A DNA stretch of 64,000 nucleotides from Ascaphus truei (taxonomy: Eukaryota; Chordata; Amphibia; Anura; Ascaphidae): the NCBI GenBank assembly GCA_036426205.1, contig WSYH01002438.1, positions 22,855 to 86,854 on the forward strand, given 5' to 3'. Position numbers and translations under genes: made by a program. Shown piece after piece: positions 23,885-35,219 of this stretch (positions are counted from its first letter, which is position 1; the number at the start of each line of letters is the position of its first letter). The notes below the pieces were generated by a model, which worked only from the letters and a program-made list of their open reading frames with translations, searched no databases and was not told the DNA's origin.

Positions 23885-24140
23885 ATAGGGAGAAGGAGCG
23901 GCTCAGTGAGTAATGACACTGACTGGCACTGAGTGGGAAGCAGGGGAGCCTGGTTCAATTCCCGGTGTCGGCTCCTTGTGACCTTGGGCAAGTCACCTTA
24001 TCTCTGTGTGCCTCAGGCACCAAAAACATAGATTGTAAGCTCCACGGGGCAGGGACCTGTGCCTGCTAAATGTCTCTGTAACGCGCTACGTAAAACTAGC
24101 AGCGCTATACAAGAACAAGCTATTATTATTATTATTATTA
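23885..24140 (+). mobile_element. tRNA-derived CORE-SINE (MIR-like)
   Basis: The 5' part has a box-A-like 'ggctcagtgagtaatgac' and box B 'ggttcaattcc'. Then comes the CORE-like 'gtgaccttgggcaagtcacc' with 'tctctgtgtgcctcag', then 'attgtaagctccacggggca' and a tail ending in (TAT)n. This is the standard order of a MIR/CORE-SINE with an L2-like 3' end. It is transcribed by RNA polymerase III in principle; no protein. Confidence 0.85.
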
Positions 24141-24144
24141 TAGG

Positions 24145-24285
24145 AATGTTACAGACACTGGCACAGAGAGATAAAGTGACTCGCTCAAGGAGCTGGCACC
24201 TGGATTTCAACGCAGTTCCCCTGCTTCAGACGCAGTGTAATTGTTATCCCAGCCAGTGCCTTCCCTCGCTGAGCCGCTTCCTTTG
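24145..24285 (-). mobile_element. CORE-SINE/MIR-like fragment, opposite orientation
   Basis: On the minus strand it has the tRNA-like and CORE segments: plus strand 'cacagagagataaagtgact' then 'cgctcaaggagctggcac' and 'ggatttcaacgc' (damaged box B). It abuts the (ATT)n tail of the plus-strand SINE, giving a tail-to-tail pair. Confidence 0.7.
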
Positions 24286-24323
24286 CTGTTGATATTTGCT
24301 AAATTCCACCTGCCTGGAAATAT

Positions 24324-24554
24324 TTGGACTTTTCTCTGAAAGAAACTCTCCCTGGCTGGGCAGCGATTGTATCTGCTCTTATCAGGTGGAGAGGAATACC
24401 ATGCATGGTACACAGCGCAACTCGTACCAGGAGCCAGATCTTGAGGTTACATTCTTTTCATATGTGGAATAACCTCCCTTCAGAGACATCTTATAGCCAT
24501 TCTTCATTTGAAGGAACGTTTAAGGTGCTTGAATGGCAGTGCATGGATAGATAG
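24324..24554 (+). pseudogene. Possible non-LTR retrotransposon ORF2 C-terminal fragment
   Basis: The 76-codon frame includes FHMWNNLPSETSYSHSSFEG followed by TFKVLEW. This resembles the 'F..WN.LP.E...S.SL..FK..L' end of many LINE ORF2 proteins (CR1/L2/Rex-like). Only this short motif supports the call, and the frame is probably a remnant. Confidence 0.4.
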
Positions 24555-24639
24555 TTGTGTGCGGGGTATTATATTAATCTGGAAAAATATATAAGATGAT
24601 AGAAGTATTGTAGACACGTTTGTTTTACAGTATTATTGT

Positions 24640-24930
24640 TGTATATTATTATTGTTTATTTGTAATGTGCCCACATACGCCGCAGTGCGGTACAAGGGGG
24701 GTACAGAGTGACATCGATGACAAAAACAGAATGACAAACAGATACAGAAGGTAATGAGATCCTTGCTCCGGAGAGCTTACACTCTACAGGTGATAAGGGG
24801 CAATGCTGAAACAAAGGGTAGAGGGGCTGCTCGTGTGGGACGGAGTATACAGCAGGGTGGAGTACGTTTCAGCTGCACCGCTGGATCCATTAAGGTTTGG
24901 GGGAGTGGGTGTTAGGGGGCAACAGATAGC
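24640..24930 (-). repeat. Dispersed repeat
   Basis: It carries 'atccttgctccggagagct', 'tacactctacagg', 'gctgctcgtgtgggacg', 'gggtggagtacg' and so matches 12835-13110 and 13290-13510. Confidence 0.6.
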
Positions 24931-25129
24931 GTGGAGTTTGGCCGTTATTCCCTATTGTTGTGGAAGATTCCCATTATCACTTATATTTATTCAGCGCTGA
25001 AACGACAGATACTGTAGAACAGCAAGTGGTGGGGCAATGTAGAATAGAAAATATGAACTTGCAATATTGTTTTATTATATAGAGGGCTGCAGTGTACTCA
25101 GCACTGTCCATAATCATTTTCAGACACAC

Positions 25130-25240
25130 GTGTCTCTCCCACAGAGCCTCCAATCTCATTTGTGTGTCTGAGGCACAGGGAGATAAAGTGACTTTCCCCA
25201 GATCACACGTGCAGGTTACTGGGGGTGGAGGGATGTTCAC
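25130..25240 (-). mobile_element. CORE-SINE fragment
   Basis: 'gtgtctgaggcacagggag' then 'ataaagtgactttccccaga' and 'tcacacgtgcaggttac' is the complement of the CORE segment of MIR-like SINEs. Confidence 0.6.
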
Positions 25241-25389
25241 CAACGTTACCACCGAGACATCCCTGCTCCACATTGCTCCTCCATATCTGATTTATGTTCT
25301 CCGAAGTGTTGTCTTACAGCCAATAACAATTCACCCCATTCACATTTACATTTAACCATCTTTTATAGGAAGCTGAAATGGCATAAAGT

Positions 25390-25505
25390 GTAAGGTTCTG
25401 GCATTTTACTGAAAAAGTAGTAGATGCCTGGAAAAGTCTTCCAGCAGGAGTGGTGGCAACAAATGATGTCAGAGGTATAGCAATACAAATAGCTGTTTTG
25501 TGCCA
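25390..25505. repeat. Short dispersed repeat, probable LINE remnant
   Basis: 'aaaaagtagtagatgcctgg' and 'aaaagtcttccagcaggagt' read VVDAW.SLPAGVV, resembling the conserved WN.LP block near LINE ORF2 C-termini. Too short for a firm call. Confidence 0.35.
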
Positions 25506-25677
25506 ATGTATCAAGGCATTTTACACGTGGTTGAGCTGCTAATTTGCACTTGGATCAGCACACTAATTAGAAAGTGCTTACGGGTGCAGGTTGTGAGTAG
25601 TTATTAGGCCAGTATTGTTATGGGACACATCAACGTTTGCACCTTTAACAGACACACTTTTTCTTTTTGATGTAATT

Positions 25678-25765
25678 TCGATTGAGCCACCTGTGCTGAA
25701 GTAGGGATATCCTGAAAACCAGACCTGTTGGTGGCCCTTGAGGTCAGGGGCTGAGTTCCCCTGGT
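25678..25765. mobile_element. Half copy of the 'gctgaag.agggatatcc' foldback MITE
   Basis: One arm only: 'gattgagccacctgtgctga', 'agtagggatatcctgaaaac', 'cagacctgttggtggccc'. Confidence 0.7.
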
Positions 25766-25884
25766 CTCGCCCATGTGCAGTGCTGCTGTTGGTCTGGGCG
25801 GAGTTCTAAATAGAACGGAGTATCACTAAATTCACCTGAAAGAGCGGACAGCAGAGCCAGCACAAGGTACACAGTGCGCTGAAA

Positions 25885-26090
25885 TGATCATCACATACAG
25901 ATGTGTGAAGAAGAGAGTACACCCTCTTTGAATTCTATGGTTTTACATATCAGGACATAATAACAAGTTCCTTAGCAGGTCTAAAATTAGGTAAATACAA
26001 CCTTAGATGAACAACAACACATGACATATTACACGTGTCATGATTTATTTAACAAAAATAAAGCCAGTTTATATGTTTTCATATATTTCG
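25885..26090. mobile_element. Tc1-like transposon terminal fragment
   Basis: 'atgtgtgaagaagagagtac', 'accctctttgaattctatgg', 'acatatcaggacataat' and 'tttatttaacaaaaataaag' are words I recognise from a vertebrate Tc1-like inverted terminus. No transposase frame remains. Recognition is from memory and should be checked. Confidence 0.55.
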
Positions 26091-26182
26091 GATTCCTGTC
26101 TTTTGTAGGCTTCCTTACTACCTCCGAGGGCTCCGTACATTCTGATACCAGCCAGACAGCAGACAGATCAGCTGCTCTGCAT

Positions 26183-26500
26183 TAGGCCTCGGCCAAGGTT
26201 GTTGCTGGCGTACGGAGGCGCGCTGAGGCTCAGGGAAAGTTGGCCTTAGACAGCGTGCCATCCGGGGGCGTGTCGGCGGGCGGGCCAGTGACGTCACGGA
26301 GCTGGTTCGCCCTCATTGGGCGAACCGCTCACGTGACCGGCCCTGCGCTCCGGCAAGAGCTTGATTTTAAAATTTCCGTAAGACCTACACTTCCGCGCGC
26401 TTGCGGAAGCGTAGGCGAGCCCCTACTAAAGCCGCACTCATTGCGGCTGTAGGGGCTCACTGGTAAGTACCAGCGCACCTCCATGCCCGAGGCCTTATAC
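26183..26500. mobile_element. GC-rich MITE with CCAAT/E-box-like core
   Basis: The ends pair ('ttaggcctcggcc' and 'cccgaggcctta'). The core at 26301-26338 is a hairpin, gctggttcgcc / gggcgaacc around ctcattg, followed by CACGTG-type 'ctcacgtgacc'. A second inverted pair ('gtaggcgagcccctac' and 'tgtaggggctcac') sits near 26410-26460. Confidence 0.7.
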
Positions 26501-27826
26501 CGAAGGCCATTGAAGTCATGGACACTACCTATAATGTCAACAAACAATTTCTGTTACCAGCAGTTACTCTGGTCAATCGGCCACTCTGCCTTCCACATTG
26601 GCCTCATATCGTTAAACTAGACGAGAGAGGCAACATGGAGGGCGACGTCGCCCTTCAAGGCAACAGTAAAGTCACAGTGTTTACTAACAAATGTTTTAAC
26701 ATTTTAATAACGTTTCATAGTTATAAAGTTTTTTTAATTATAAGTTATATTTTTGCGGTACTTTTTGTAAGTGGTTTATTCACACAGTATTTACACGTTC
26801 TACAAAATAAACATGAGTTATATCTACGGACATGAAACATTCTAGGCCATTGCTGTTGTTTACCGACAAAACACTATGCATATATTTTCTTCTCTCTACC
26901 CAAGGAACAAGTGATACACATATGCAGAATGAGAACACAAACATAGTTCATAGTCAATACAATTCCTGGCCAGAAAATAACAGTCCCTTTACAAAACGTC
27001 ACGTCTACTTTCATACTGTACATGTCATACTTAGCGTGGGGAAGAATGAATCGGGAGGCTGAAAGAGTTCTAGAAGGCAAGTCACAGTCACAAATAACAC
27101 ACAACATCAAAACCTAAATGTACAATATTCATTGTCTGACACAACAATAGTTGCATTCCTCTCTGTCTTCACTCCCTCTTCCCTCTCTCTATCTTCACCC
27201 TCTTCCTTCTCTATCTTTCTCTCTTCACCCCTCCCTCTCTCAGCTTTCCTTTGACAGTTTTTCTTAACATTTGATTTGTTGAGGCTACATATGTCTGTAT
27301 GGTATATAGGCCATAGCTCATGGATGTTAGTGGTCTTGGTGGCCTCTGAGTGATCTGCCCTAAATAGAAGCTCAATGTGTGTCTGATTTGTTCTTCCAAT
27401 GAGCACTAACATTATAACGACCCATTTCACTATCTAAAAAGCATAAGCCATGTAACAATCAAATGCATTTTCATTTGTTATCTCATGTAGAGCTAACCAC
27501 ATTTACTGTCACTTGTCTGCCAAGATTAACTGACCTTGTCCTACTTTTGATTGACCAGGTGCCTCATCGGAAGCTTCAAGGCATGAGTTCCCCCTTCTTG
27601 GCCTCACCAAACATGTCTTGATGCTCCATAGGGGATCTGAAAGTAGGGAGGAAGATGAGCAGAGGAAGGAGGCTCCTCAGCTGGCTGAACACCCAACCAG
27701 CCTGCGTCCCTGCACAACACGTTCAAGAGGTCCGTGATCCAACAGAAGAGGCAGACAAAAGTGTTTGGGAACATCAAACTCTGTGTCCCCGGGAACGCAT
27801 ACAAATTAAAAAAGATGTGGCAGAGG
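26501..27826. other. Unassigned sequence with a TTC-rich patch
   Basis: A (CTCTTTCC)-like patch near 27155-27240 explains part of a 107-codon minus frame. A frame on each strand at 27604-28101 shows nothing recognisable. No exon is supported. Confidence 0.4.
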
Positions 27827-28068
27827 CAGTGCCGTCTTAACGCATGGGCACGCTGGGCAGTTGCCCTGGGGGCCCCACGAGCATAGGGGCCCGACGCTAA
27901 TCTATGCACAGACCACAATTTAGCACTAATTTTCTGATCACCCGCCTCAACATTCAAATCTCCCGCTAACTCGGTAGAAGGAGAAAAATGACGACGTGTA
28001 GCGGAGAGATGGCAGGGCCCAGTGCACTGCTTTGCACGGGGGCCTATAATGCTGTTAAGACGGCCCTG
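27827..28068. mobile_element. hAT-type MITE with 8-bp target duplication
   Basis: 242 bp with inverted ends cagtgccgtcttaacgca and (other strand) cagggccgtcttaacagca. It is flanked by the identical 8-bp duplication ggcagagg at 27819-27826 and 28069-28076. CAG-type ends plus an 8-bp duplication identify the hAT superfamily. It has no transposase and must have moved in trans. Confidence 0.88.
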
Positions 28069-28229
28069 GGCAGAGGATATAAAAAAAACTAACAAAACCA
28101 CTGACAGACGACAATGCTATGCTGCAAAATACGGCGTGAGTCAAAATAGCATCAGAGAACATCGCCGGGTTACTACAAAGTGAGCAGGGACAGGACAAGC
28201 TGAGAGCGGAGCAAGTGTAAATGGAATTC

Positions 28230-28930
28230 AAGTATGTATGTATGTATATATATCTTTATTTATATAGCACCAAAAGTGTACTCAGCGCTTCACAAAGAAT
28301 ACAGTGCAGGGAATTATATTAATATAGCAAAATCAGACAATAGGAAAGGAAATCCCTGCCCCAAAAAGCTTACAATCTAAGTGGTATGATGGGAGAGTTA
28401 CAGAGACAGCATGTGAGGGAATAAGAGCTGTGTATGGCAGTGCTTGGACACAGTGGGTGGTAGGAGTGACGATAGCCATGAGTGCAGGCTGTTGGAATGC
28501 TTGATTTGTGGGGCGAGTTTTAAGGTTAGTCAGTATTAAATTAGATAGGTTAACACCATTAGCAGGGGAAGAGGTGGCAGGGAGGCGTGGGTGAGAGCAG
28601 GTGTGTGTATATGGCTGGGTCCAGGATTAGGAGAGATATCCCCAGCAGCAGGAAGGAGTAGTTAATGGGTGTGAATAGAGGATTTGTGGGTGTGCTTTTT
28701 ATTGAGCGGTAAAGAAGTTGGGAGAGAGGTTTATAAATAACGGTGCAGTGTACGGGCACACGCATGGGTGGAGGGGAGGAGAGATGAAGAAATGTGGATA
28801 GAAGGGGAGGGGGAAGTTGCAGAGAACAGAAACGTTTACAAAGGAGTGAGGAAACAGTAAACAGAAATAGCAATAGGGAGGGCCTAGTGAGATGCAGGGA
28901 GAGACTTCCCAGGTATTGGAGGATAGGAAG
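28230..28930 (-). repeat. Dispersed repeat, long copy, minus orientation
   Basis: Begins with 'tatctttatttatatagcac', then 'actcagcgcttcacaaagaa' and 'aaaagcttacaatctaag', and continues purine-rich to about 28930. The end is indistinct. Confidence 0.6.
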
Positions 28931-30395
28931 GATACATATTATCAGAGCATTTAGTTCTCACAGCTTCAGGGTTGTTGTTGTAGTTGTTGTTGTTTGTTGA
29001 AGTGCAGAGTCCAGATCTTCTTGTATTGTTCACCTCCAATTCTAACTCTAATGTTACGTGATTCAGAATCCATGTTGTTTCCCCAGACTGAGGAATATAA
29101 GAAAAACAAATATAAGCAAAACAATTGACTTGAAGCAAGTTAGAACAAGTGAATTGTTTATAATACATTTTGGGTACTAAAAGTTGTGTCCACATTTTTC
29201 TAAGGATTGTTTCATTGTATTATTGTTTCATGTTAACAAGCTATGCATAGGTTAAATTAGTAGCTAGGAATTACTATGTAAATCCTGTTTGAGAGTAGAT
29301 ACATCTGAACAGAAATACATAGCCCAAGTTCTTTTCCATTTTTAACCAGTCGTTGCCCGAATTTGCCTGAAGCTTATTGCAACTGCCTCTAGGAAGAATA
29401 AATATTTGGAACTGCAAGAAACCTGTCGGACAAATTTATTGGGACAAAGAATCTTGAATTTCACACACTTGAAACATTTATTTTCACCAAGCAGGGAAGC
29501 GGCAAACACCAATGAATCCTTGATATTAACTGTGTCTGTCCGAAAAAGGCAAAGTATTTTTGCCAAGTACCGCAGGCACCTGCTGCTGTCCCTTCGACGC
29601 CTCTGGTCCTGTCGATGTCTGCTGTTCCACCGACCCCTCCTGTCCCCTCGACGCCTCTGGTACTATCGACGCCTGCTATTCCACCAGCTGTAGCAGCAAA
29701 ACCAAACTGGCCCTCCAACGAGATCCAGAAGGAGGTCGGAAAAAATGGCCTTGACATTTGTGGTCACGTAATAATACACTATAAATGCTTGATGCAAAAT
29801 GTTGAGTTGGTATCATTTTTTTACTGTATACAGTATTCTTATTAGGTTCATGGATCATGGGCATAAATAGATAAATAATTACAATTAACGCAGCAGAACA
29901 AATCAATCACAAAAGTCATCCAAAAATATGTGGGTAACATGCACACAAGACAAACATCCCCATGACATATTTACGATGACTTTGTCTACGTTATCCCGAT
30001 TGGATAGCATTGCAAATAAGCGACACATTTTGCATTAAAATAATAAAAGTTAACTATGAAAAAGTTTTCCCCTTATTCATGCAGAGCAGAACAGGCACCA
30101 TTTGTATTATGTTGCAAGATTGTGGAGTGAAAAATCTTCTAACATAATATGCGTCCTGCAGTATAGCAAACGTCACTATACATGTACACAGCCACTGTTA
30201 CCAATAAGATACTACTTTGGTTGGGGGTTAATGACTTATCTACTGTATGCTATCGTATGCACATTCCGTAGAGAGTTTATATTCCCGAACAGACGTTATG
30301 TAAATAAAAGTTGGGTAATTTGTGTAGCTTTTGCAGCAAGTTTAACACGGAGACATGCATTTCCCAAGGTGCAGCAGGACTGGTAAAGCAATAAG
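28931..30395. other. Unassigned sequence with a short Pro/Thr-type repeat
   Basis: At 29575-29700 'cctctggt.ct.tcgac' words repeat and read as Pro/Thr/Val-rich in one frame (29615-29845). No domain precedes or follows. (GTT)n near 28970-29000. Otherwise featureless and AT-rich. Confidence 0.4.
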
Positions 30396-30399
30396 CACC

Positions 30400-30829
30400 T
30401 TACCCCTCGCCAAGGCGGCCTAGAACATTTGGTCGCGACCAAATCTCCGCTGGTGCTTAGCCTCGCTGCCGGGACATCTCCACTGGCTGCTTTGCTGCCA
30501 AGGTAATACCCTAATCTTAACCCCTAATACAAAAGTTACCCCCTACCCTAAAAATCTTAACCCTTTATGTAGGGGTTTTCCCGGGGCAGATTTTGCACAT
30601 GCGTGAAACGGCGTGCGCACGAGTGGCTGGCCAGTGCCGGCAAGCACCGATCGCTCGTGGGCGGGCGGCCGGCCCCAAAAAACGGGTCATTTGAGATAGA
30701 AGTCAGGACCCGGGACAAAGTGTAAAAAACCGGGATGTCTGGTCACCTCTGAAACCCCTTAAATTAGCATACCTTAATGGAGAAGCATCCCGCGGCGGAG
30801 CGTCTGCGATGAAGGGTCCCTCAGCCGCC
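30400..30829. repeat. Probable DNA-element remnant with CCCTAA-like words
   Basis: 'ggtcgcgaccaaatctccgc' contains a perfect 'ggtcgcgacc' palindrome. It is followed by 'ccctaatcttaacccctaat' and 'accccctaccctaaaaatc'. These look like a degenerate interior repeat of a frog-type MITE, not telomere. Family not identified. Confidence 0.35.
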
Positions 30830-31216
30830 AAACGCTGGCGGAGACTTGGTCGCGGCGAGGTGGCCATGACCAAATGTCCGATTCCGCGCCTAGGTGCACT
30901 ACAAGGGCTCGGATATAGTGGGTGCAGGACGGGGCGCATGGCGTCACTCACGCCTGTCGGGCCAAGTGATCTGTGGCCCGTGATCCACAGCGACGTGGAG
31001 GCGTGGCATGCCTGTGAATTCACGTGAGCGGTCCGCCCCCATTGGCTGAACGGCGCACGTGACCTGGCCGTCGCACGACAACATAAAAAAAATTGACGGC
31101 TGAAATGCGTGCGCGCCGTCTCGCTTCATCACGCGCACGGTCACTCACTCTGTGGTTCCCTCATCGAGGTTCGGCCTGTTGCACGCGTGGTCGCACACAG
31201 TATGGATGCGGCCTAA
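30830..31216. mobile_element. GC-rich MITE with CCAAT/E-box-like core
   Basis: CpG-rich, right edge 'gtatggatgcggcctaa'. Core at 31021-31062: cacgtgagcggtccgccccc, attggctgaacg and gcgcacgtgacc, so CACGTG appears on both sides of the CCAAT-type (attgg) loop. Confidence 0.6.
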
Positions 31217-32005
31217 GTAGATTTGTGCCGTACATGCTATTTATTTTCATTGCTTTTACAGTAACGGTCAAATGACCAAAGAATTGTGGGAGAATTATTT
31301 AAAGATGAAATCTCTCATAATTGATTCAAAATATATACAGTAGTTATATATGTATTTTTTTTTTAATTGGTCCAGAGTTAAGATGCGGGATTCATTTGCT
31401 TACATTTATCAAACACATTTTTTAAAAAGTGTGAATTCTGCGACCATGAAGAAGTTGCAAAATTCACAGAAAAAAAATGGCAAGCAGAAAAGCATATCTG
31501 AAAAGAACTACAAAGAAAATACAAAATAAATCATTTGTATCGTACGGGTGTTATCTCGTCAGGCTGCAGAACGTTTAATGCGAGGAAGGAGTCTCTGCTG
31601 TTTAGTCACTATATCAGCAACAACAACTCAAGCCCAACTGCAAACTGCGGGCTGTTGTTGTGACAAACAGCATTTCGCCTCTAATAAATGCAGTCAATGG
31701 GCTAGATAAAGCAGATTAAACTAGGACATTAAATCAACAAGAAAAGCCATCTGTCTGCACTGCTAAGCTTTTAAAATGAATGGTGCCTCTACTTTGTAAG
31801 TATATACAGTATACACACGCGCACACACGCACACGCGCACACACGCACACACAATATGTGTGTATTGTCCAGGATTTGGTTCACATATTTTTTATCTAAC
31901 TTAGTTAAGGGTGTGAAATGTAGATATTTTTCCATAATGTACAGATTATTTCATCATTTTTTATGCTGTTTTTTTTTTAAAGAAATTGAATAAAAACATT
32001 ATCTA
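31217..32005. other. Unassigned AT-rich sequence with a CA repeat
   Basis: An interrupted (CA)n lies near 31813-31852; T-rich runs near 31355 and 31970. No gene seen. Confidence 0.5.
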
Positions 32006-32131
32006 GGTCATGTGACCCGGCACGTTGGTCATGTGACCCGGCACGTTGGTCATGTGACCCTGCACGTTGGTCATGTGACCCTGCACGTTGGTCATGTGAC
32101 CCTGCACGTTGGTCATGTGACCCTGCAAATG
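32006..32131. repeat. 21-bp tandem repeat, six units, M-box-like
   Basis: Six head-to-tail 21-bp units each begin ggtcatgtgacc; the first two continue cggcacgtt, the next three ctgcacgtt, and the last ends in tgcaaatg. Each holds GTCATGTGAC, the palindromic site type bound by MiT/TFE bHLH-zip factors. Because 21 is a multiple of 3, both strands stay open (the HVGHVT repeat), which is not evidence for a protein. Confidence 0.9.
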
Positions 32132-32999
32132 TTTCGTGAAAAACTGGGAAATTTCGCCACGCTTGCGAACTGTTGTGAACAGTTTACACATATGGAAGAT
32201 GCACATATATGTATATGAGCGCACACACACGGAATTATCAAGTGTGATATATGTTGCAAGAACTCACTAGATTTCACCAGGGTCTACAAACCCAACGGTG
32301 CGCTGTAGAAATTAGCAAGGGTGAATAAAAATAAAATCACCATCATTATAAATATATTTATTAATATTATATATAAGTGCATATCAACTAATCAGTGGTC
32401 CCAAATAAAGTCCAAACAGTGTCTTTCTAAAATAACAGTGTCCAAATAGAATCAACGTCACCAATGTAGTGTATTCATATATCCAACTGCACAGGTGTCT
32501 TGTGGTATCAGAAATTTGTGTGCCTTGCGATGAAAACAATTCTTGGGAAAGATTTCCTCTTTCCAGATTACCGGCGTCCTGCAGCCTATTAGGGGGGTTC
32601 TTCTATCCTACATCTAAGAGTATATCATGAAGATAACAAAAAGCACACACAAACAAAACCCTGCCAATAGTTACATACAGCTTAATATGATCAGCTTTCA
32701 AACAAGAAGCATTTCACTTACAGAGACATTGCTCATCTCACAGGCATGCGAAGGGCTCCCCATATACTCGGTCCAGCACCTGCCCTTGTCCCAAATGACT
32801 AGGGCTCCGATCGTCTCGGGAGGTTGACATCACCGTGAAGAAGCAGGGGAGCCTAGGGAGAGTGTCTGTTGGAATGAAGGTCACATGGAAGGTGACGTCC
32901 TCCACCTGTCACCTATACAGTGGCGACCAGGCTAGATGTTGGGCCGAATGTATGGAAAACTCTTCATACTCCTCCGAGATCAGCATTGCTTAACATTGT
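32132..32999. other. Unassigned sequence
   Basis: AT-rich then mixed. Style ('gtccaaataaagtccaaac'-like words) suggests retroelement leader DNA, but I cannot name it. Confidence 0.35.
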
Positions 33000-33336
33000 C
33001 TGTCAGGGTGGCCGCGTCTGTGCGCGCCTCCCCCTCGTGCTCCTGCAGCTCAGCGATCTGTGCCTTGGCTGTAGGAAGTTGGGTCGCGGCGTTTGGGGGC
33101 GTGGAGAACGTGTCGCGGAGCTGGTTCGCTGAACCAGCTCACGTGACGCGACTGTAGCCCGAATATCATTTTTGGTTGTAGCGGCAAAATGTCGCAGCGT
33201 CAACGCTGCACTTTGCCGCCGGTGGAGTTTTCAGTTTGAACACTCCCACCGAACAACCCAAAATTGCGACGGCCGTGCACGCGCACGCAAGCGCACACAA
33301 GTCGCGTAGCAGCCACCCTGAACTCGGCCTTAGTAC
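33000..33336. mobile_element. GC-rich MITE with reduced CCAAT/E-box-like core
   Basis: The core at 33119-33150 is agctggttcgctgaacca then gctcacgtgacgcg: the hairpin stem without the CCAAT loop, still followed by CACGTG. Right edge 'ctgaactcggccttagt'. Confidence 0.55.
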
Positions 33337-34079
33337 TTTACTTACTGTTTCAATCTGAACAGATTAAAGTGTGTGTGTTGTAGTTGTACAAGTTACTGGT
33401 ATAAGTATCGTGAGGATAGTGAGAATCCCCAAAGCTGGCAATTCCACACACAAGTTTGCAGCACTATTACCAATCTGTCAATAAATAAAATAAATACATG
33501 AAGACTTCTTCATACACTATTGGCGTTCTCCTTTTCACCGTTTGATTTTTTTTCTTGATGTACAGTGCACTGGCGTCCAGCCCTGTTAAATAAAGATGAC
33601 GTTTTTCGATTCCATTTATTCCACAAGAGCTGCAAAATAAACGTGCGACAAGTGCATTTAGTTTAAGCCGGAGTAGTAAAGCCCCCCCAGTACTATCACC
33701 CTTTGATGTATGGAAAGATCATTAGCATTTCACCACTTTCCTGGCTGGCTTCCCTCACGGAGGTGTACTTGACCCCAACGTGTCTAGAATTCCTGTAAAG
33801 TAAACTGGTTAATATAACATTTAATCTTCATAAAGATAAGAAGCCCAGAGTTGGGAGGTCCTGCCTAGGAAAGGGATCCCAGTGTTCCACTGCAGGAATT
33901 CTGGGGAAGATAAGAGGCTTTCTGTGGCTTACTGTACATCATCTCAGCAATAAGACCGTGACAGGGCTAAAAAATCTCTAGGGTGTTTCCTAGAGTGGTG
34001 CCCGATTCTTTTATTAGTAGAGATAACTTTTAAAGGACCATTAAAAGATATTGATATGTGTAGTTCTTACCTTTGGGTC
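33337..34079. other. Unassigned sequence
   Basis: No gene or named repeat seen. Confidence 0.5.
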
Positions 34080-34195
34080 TCATCAGTGTGAAGGAGGTTA
34101 CTGGCCTTGCATTGTGAAGATGGTTGTGGCTACAAACCAGATACACAAAGTAAGTTTAGGAAAGGCCAGTAACCGCCCCCCACACCGATGAGACT
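34080..34195. repeat. Short inverted repeat
   Basis: 'ctcatcagtgtgaaggaggt' plus 'tactggcctt' pairs with 'aaggccagtaaccgcc' plus 'ccacaccgatgag' about 55 bp away. Probably a MITE or hairpin remnant. Confidence 0.6.
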
Positions 34196-34519
34196 CAAAA
34201 GGTTGAAACAGATGTCTGTGTGTGTCATGGCCTCCGATAGGAGGGGAGGGGGTGGGGGGGGGGAGAGCACGGTGGCTCCGGACCGCCGATGGTGGATGTT
34301 CGGCCTGAACAAAAAAAGTGAGGCCTAACTTCCTCATCGGGCCACAGGGACCTCCATGTTCCGCGGGGCCCCAGCTTTCCATTGCTGCGGGGGACCAATA
34401 GCCAAACTCACACAGGTATCCGGCTGGCCCGATGCTGGTGGGTGGGCCCAATTTTCGCATCTGTCCACGGGGCCCCAGCTCTACTCTGCCATGGGACATT
34501 ACATGACAGAAGCCCTCAC
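34196..34519. other. GC-rich unassigned sequence
   Basis: Contains repeated 'cggggccccagct' words (near 34361 and 34459). The 530-codon minus ORF that starts here (34098-35690) runs through GA minisatellite and CpG-rich DNA and is not called as a gene. Confidence 0.4.
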
Positions 34520-35219
34520 CCGAAAGTAAAAAATAGAGATGGGGAAGAGTGAGAGGGGAGGATACATGCAGGGGCAGAGTGATAGAGAAAGAGCGTGAAA
34601 GAGTGAGGGAATGAGATGAGAGGGGAATACATATCGTGGGGAGTGAGTGTGGGGGGGGAAATATATGGGGGGAGATTGTGAGTGGGGGATAGTAAGTTGG
34701 GAGGGAGAAATACATGGGGGGAGAGAGGGCACGTAAGAGAGAGAGGGCGTGATAGAGGGAGGGCGGTAGAGAGATGGGGAATCGAGTGAAAGAGAAAGAT
34801 GGGGAGAGAGCGAGAGAGATATTGGGGAGTGAGAGAGATAGGGAGAAATACGAGGGGGAGAGAGAGCAACAGAGATGAGGAGGGAAGTAGGGAGAGAGAG
34901 ATGGGGGATGAAGTGAGAGAGAGATGGGGAGAGAGTGAGAGAGATGGGACGTTCGCGATAGAGGATTGGGTGAGAGCTCGCTCCGAGAACTCGGGAGGAG
35001 TAGCCGAGACAGAGCTTGCGTTATGTGGCCGTCAGTTGAGAGATGTGGGCGGAGCTGAGAGAGTGATGGGGGAAATACTAGGGGGTCGAGAGCGAGACTG
35101 TAGTGGGGAGAGAGAGAGGGGTTCATGATGGCAGGAGTGAGAAAACATGGGGGGTACATACAAGGCGAGTGAGAGCGGGGGGTGCGGAGTGAATGAGTGA
35201 GAGAAATCAACGAGGGGGG
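34520..35219. repeat. GA-rich minisatellite, left part
   Basis: Irregular 'gagagatggggagagag' words, strikingly like the array at 13530-14095. Long ORFs on both strands come from the lack of stops in this composition. Confidence 0.85.

Noticed and set aside
27604..28101. 165-codon minus ORF as a gene
   Set aside because: Half of it lies in the hAT MITE and the rest has no recognisable domain.
30490..30565. Interstitial telomere repeat
   Set aside because: CCCTAA-like words are irregular and mixed with other sequence; it looks like the interior of a degenerate MITE.
32006..32131. CRISPR-like array
   Set aside because: Units are directly adjacent with no spacers, and the window is vertebrate.
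32012..32218. HVGHVT repeat protein
   Set aside because: The 21-bp unit is a multiple of three, so both strands stay open automatically.
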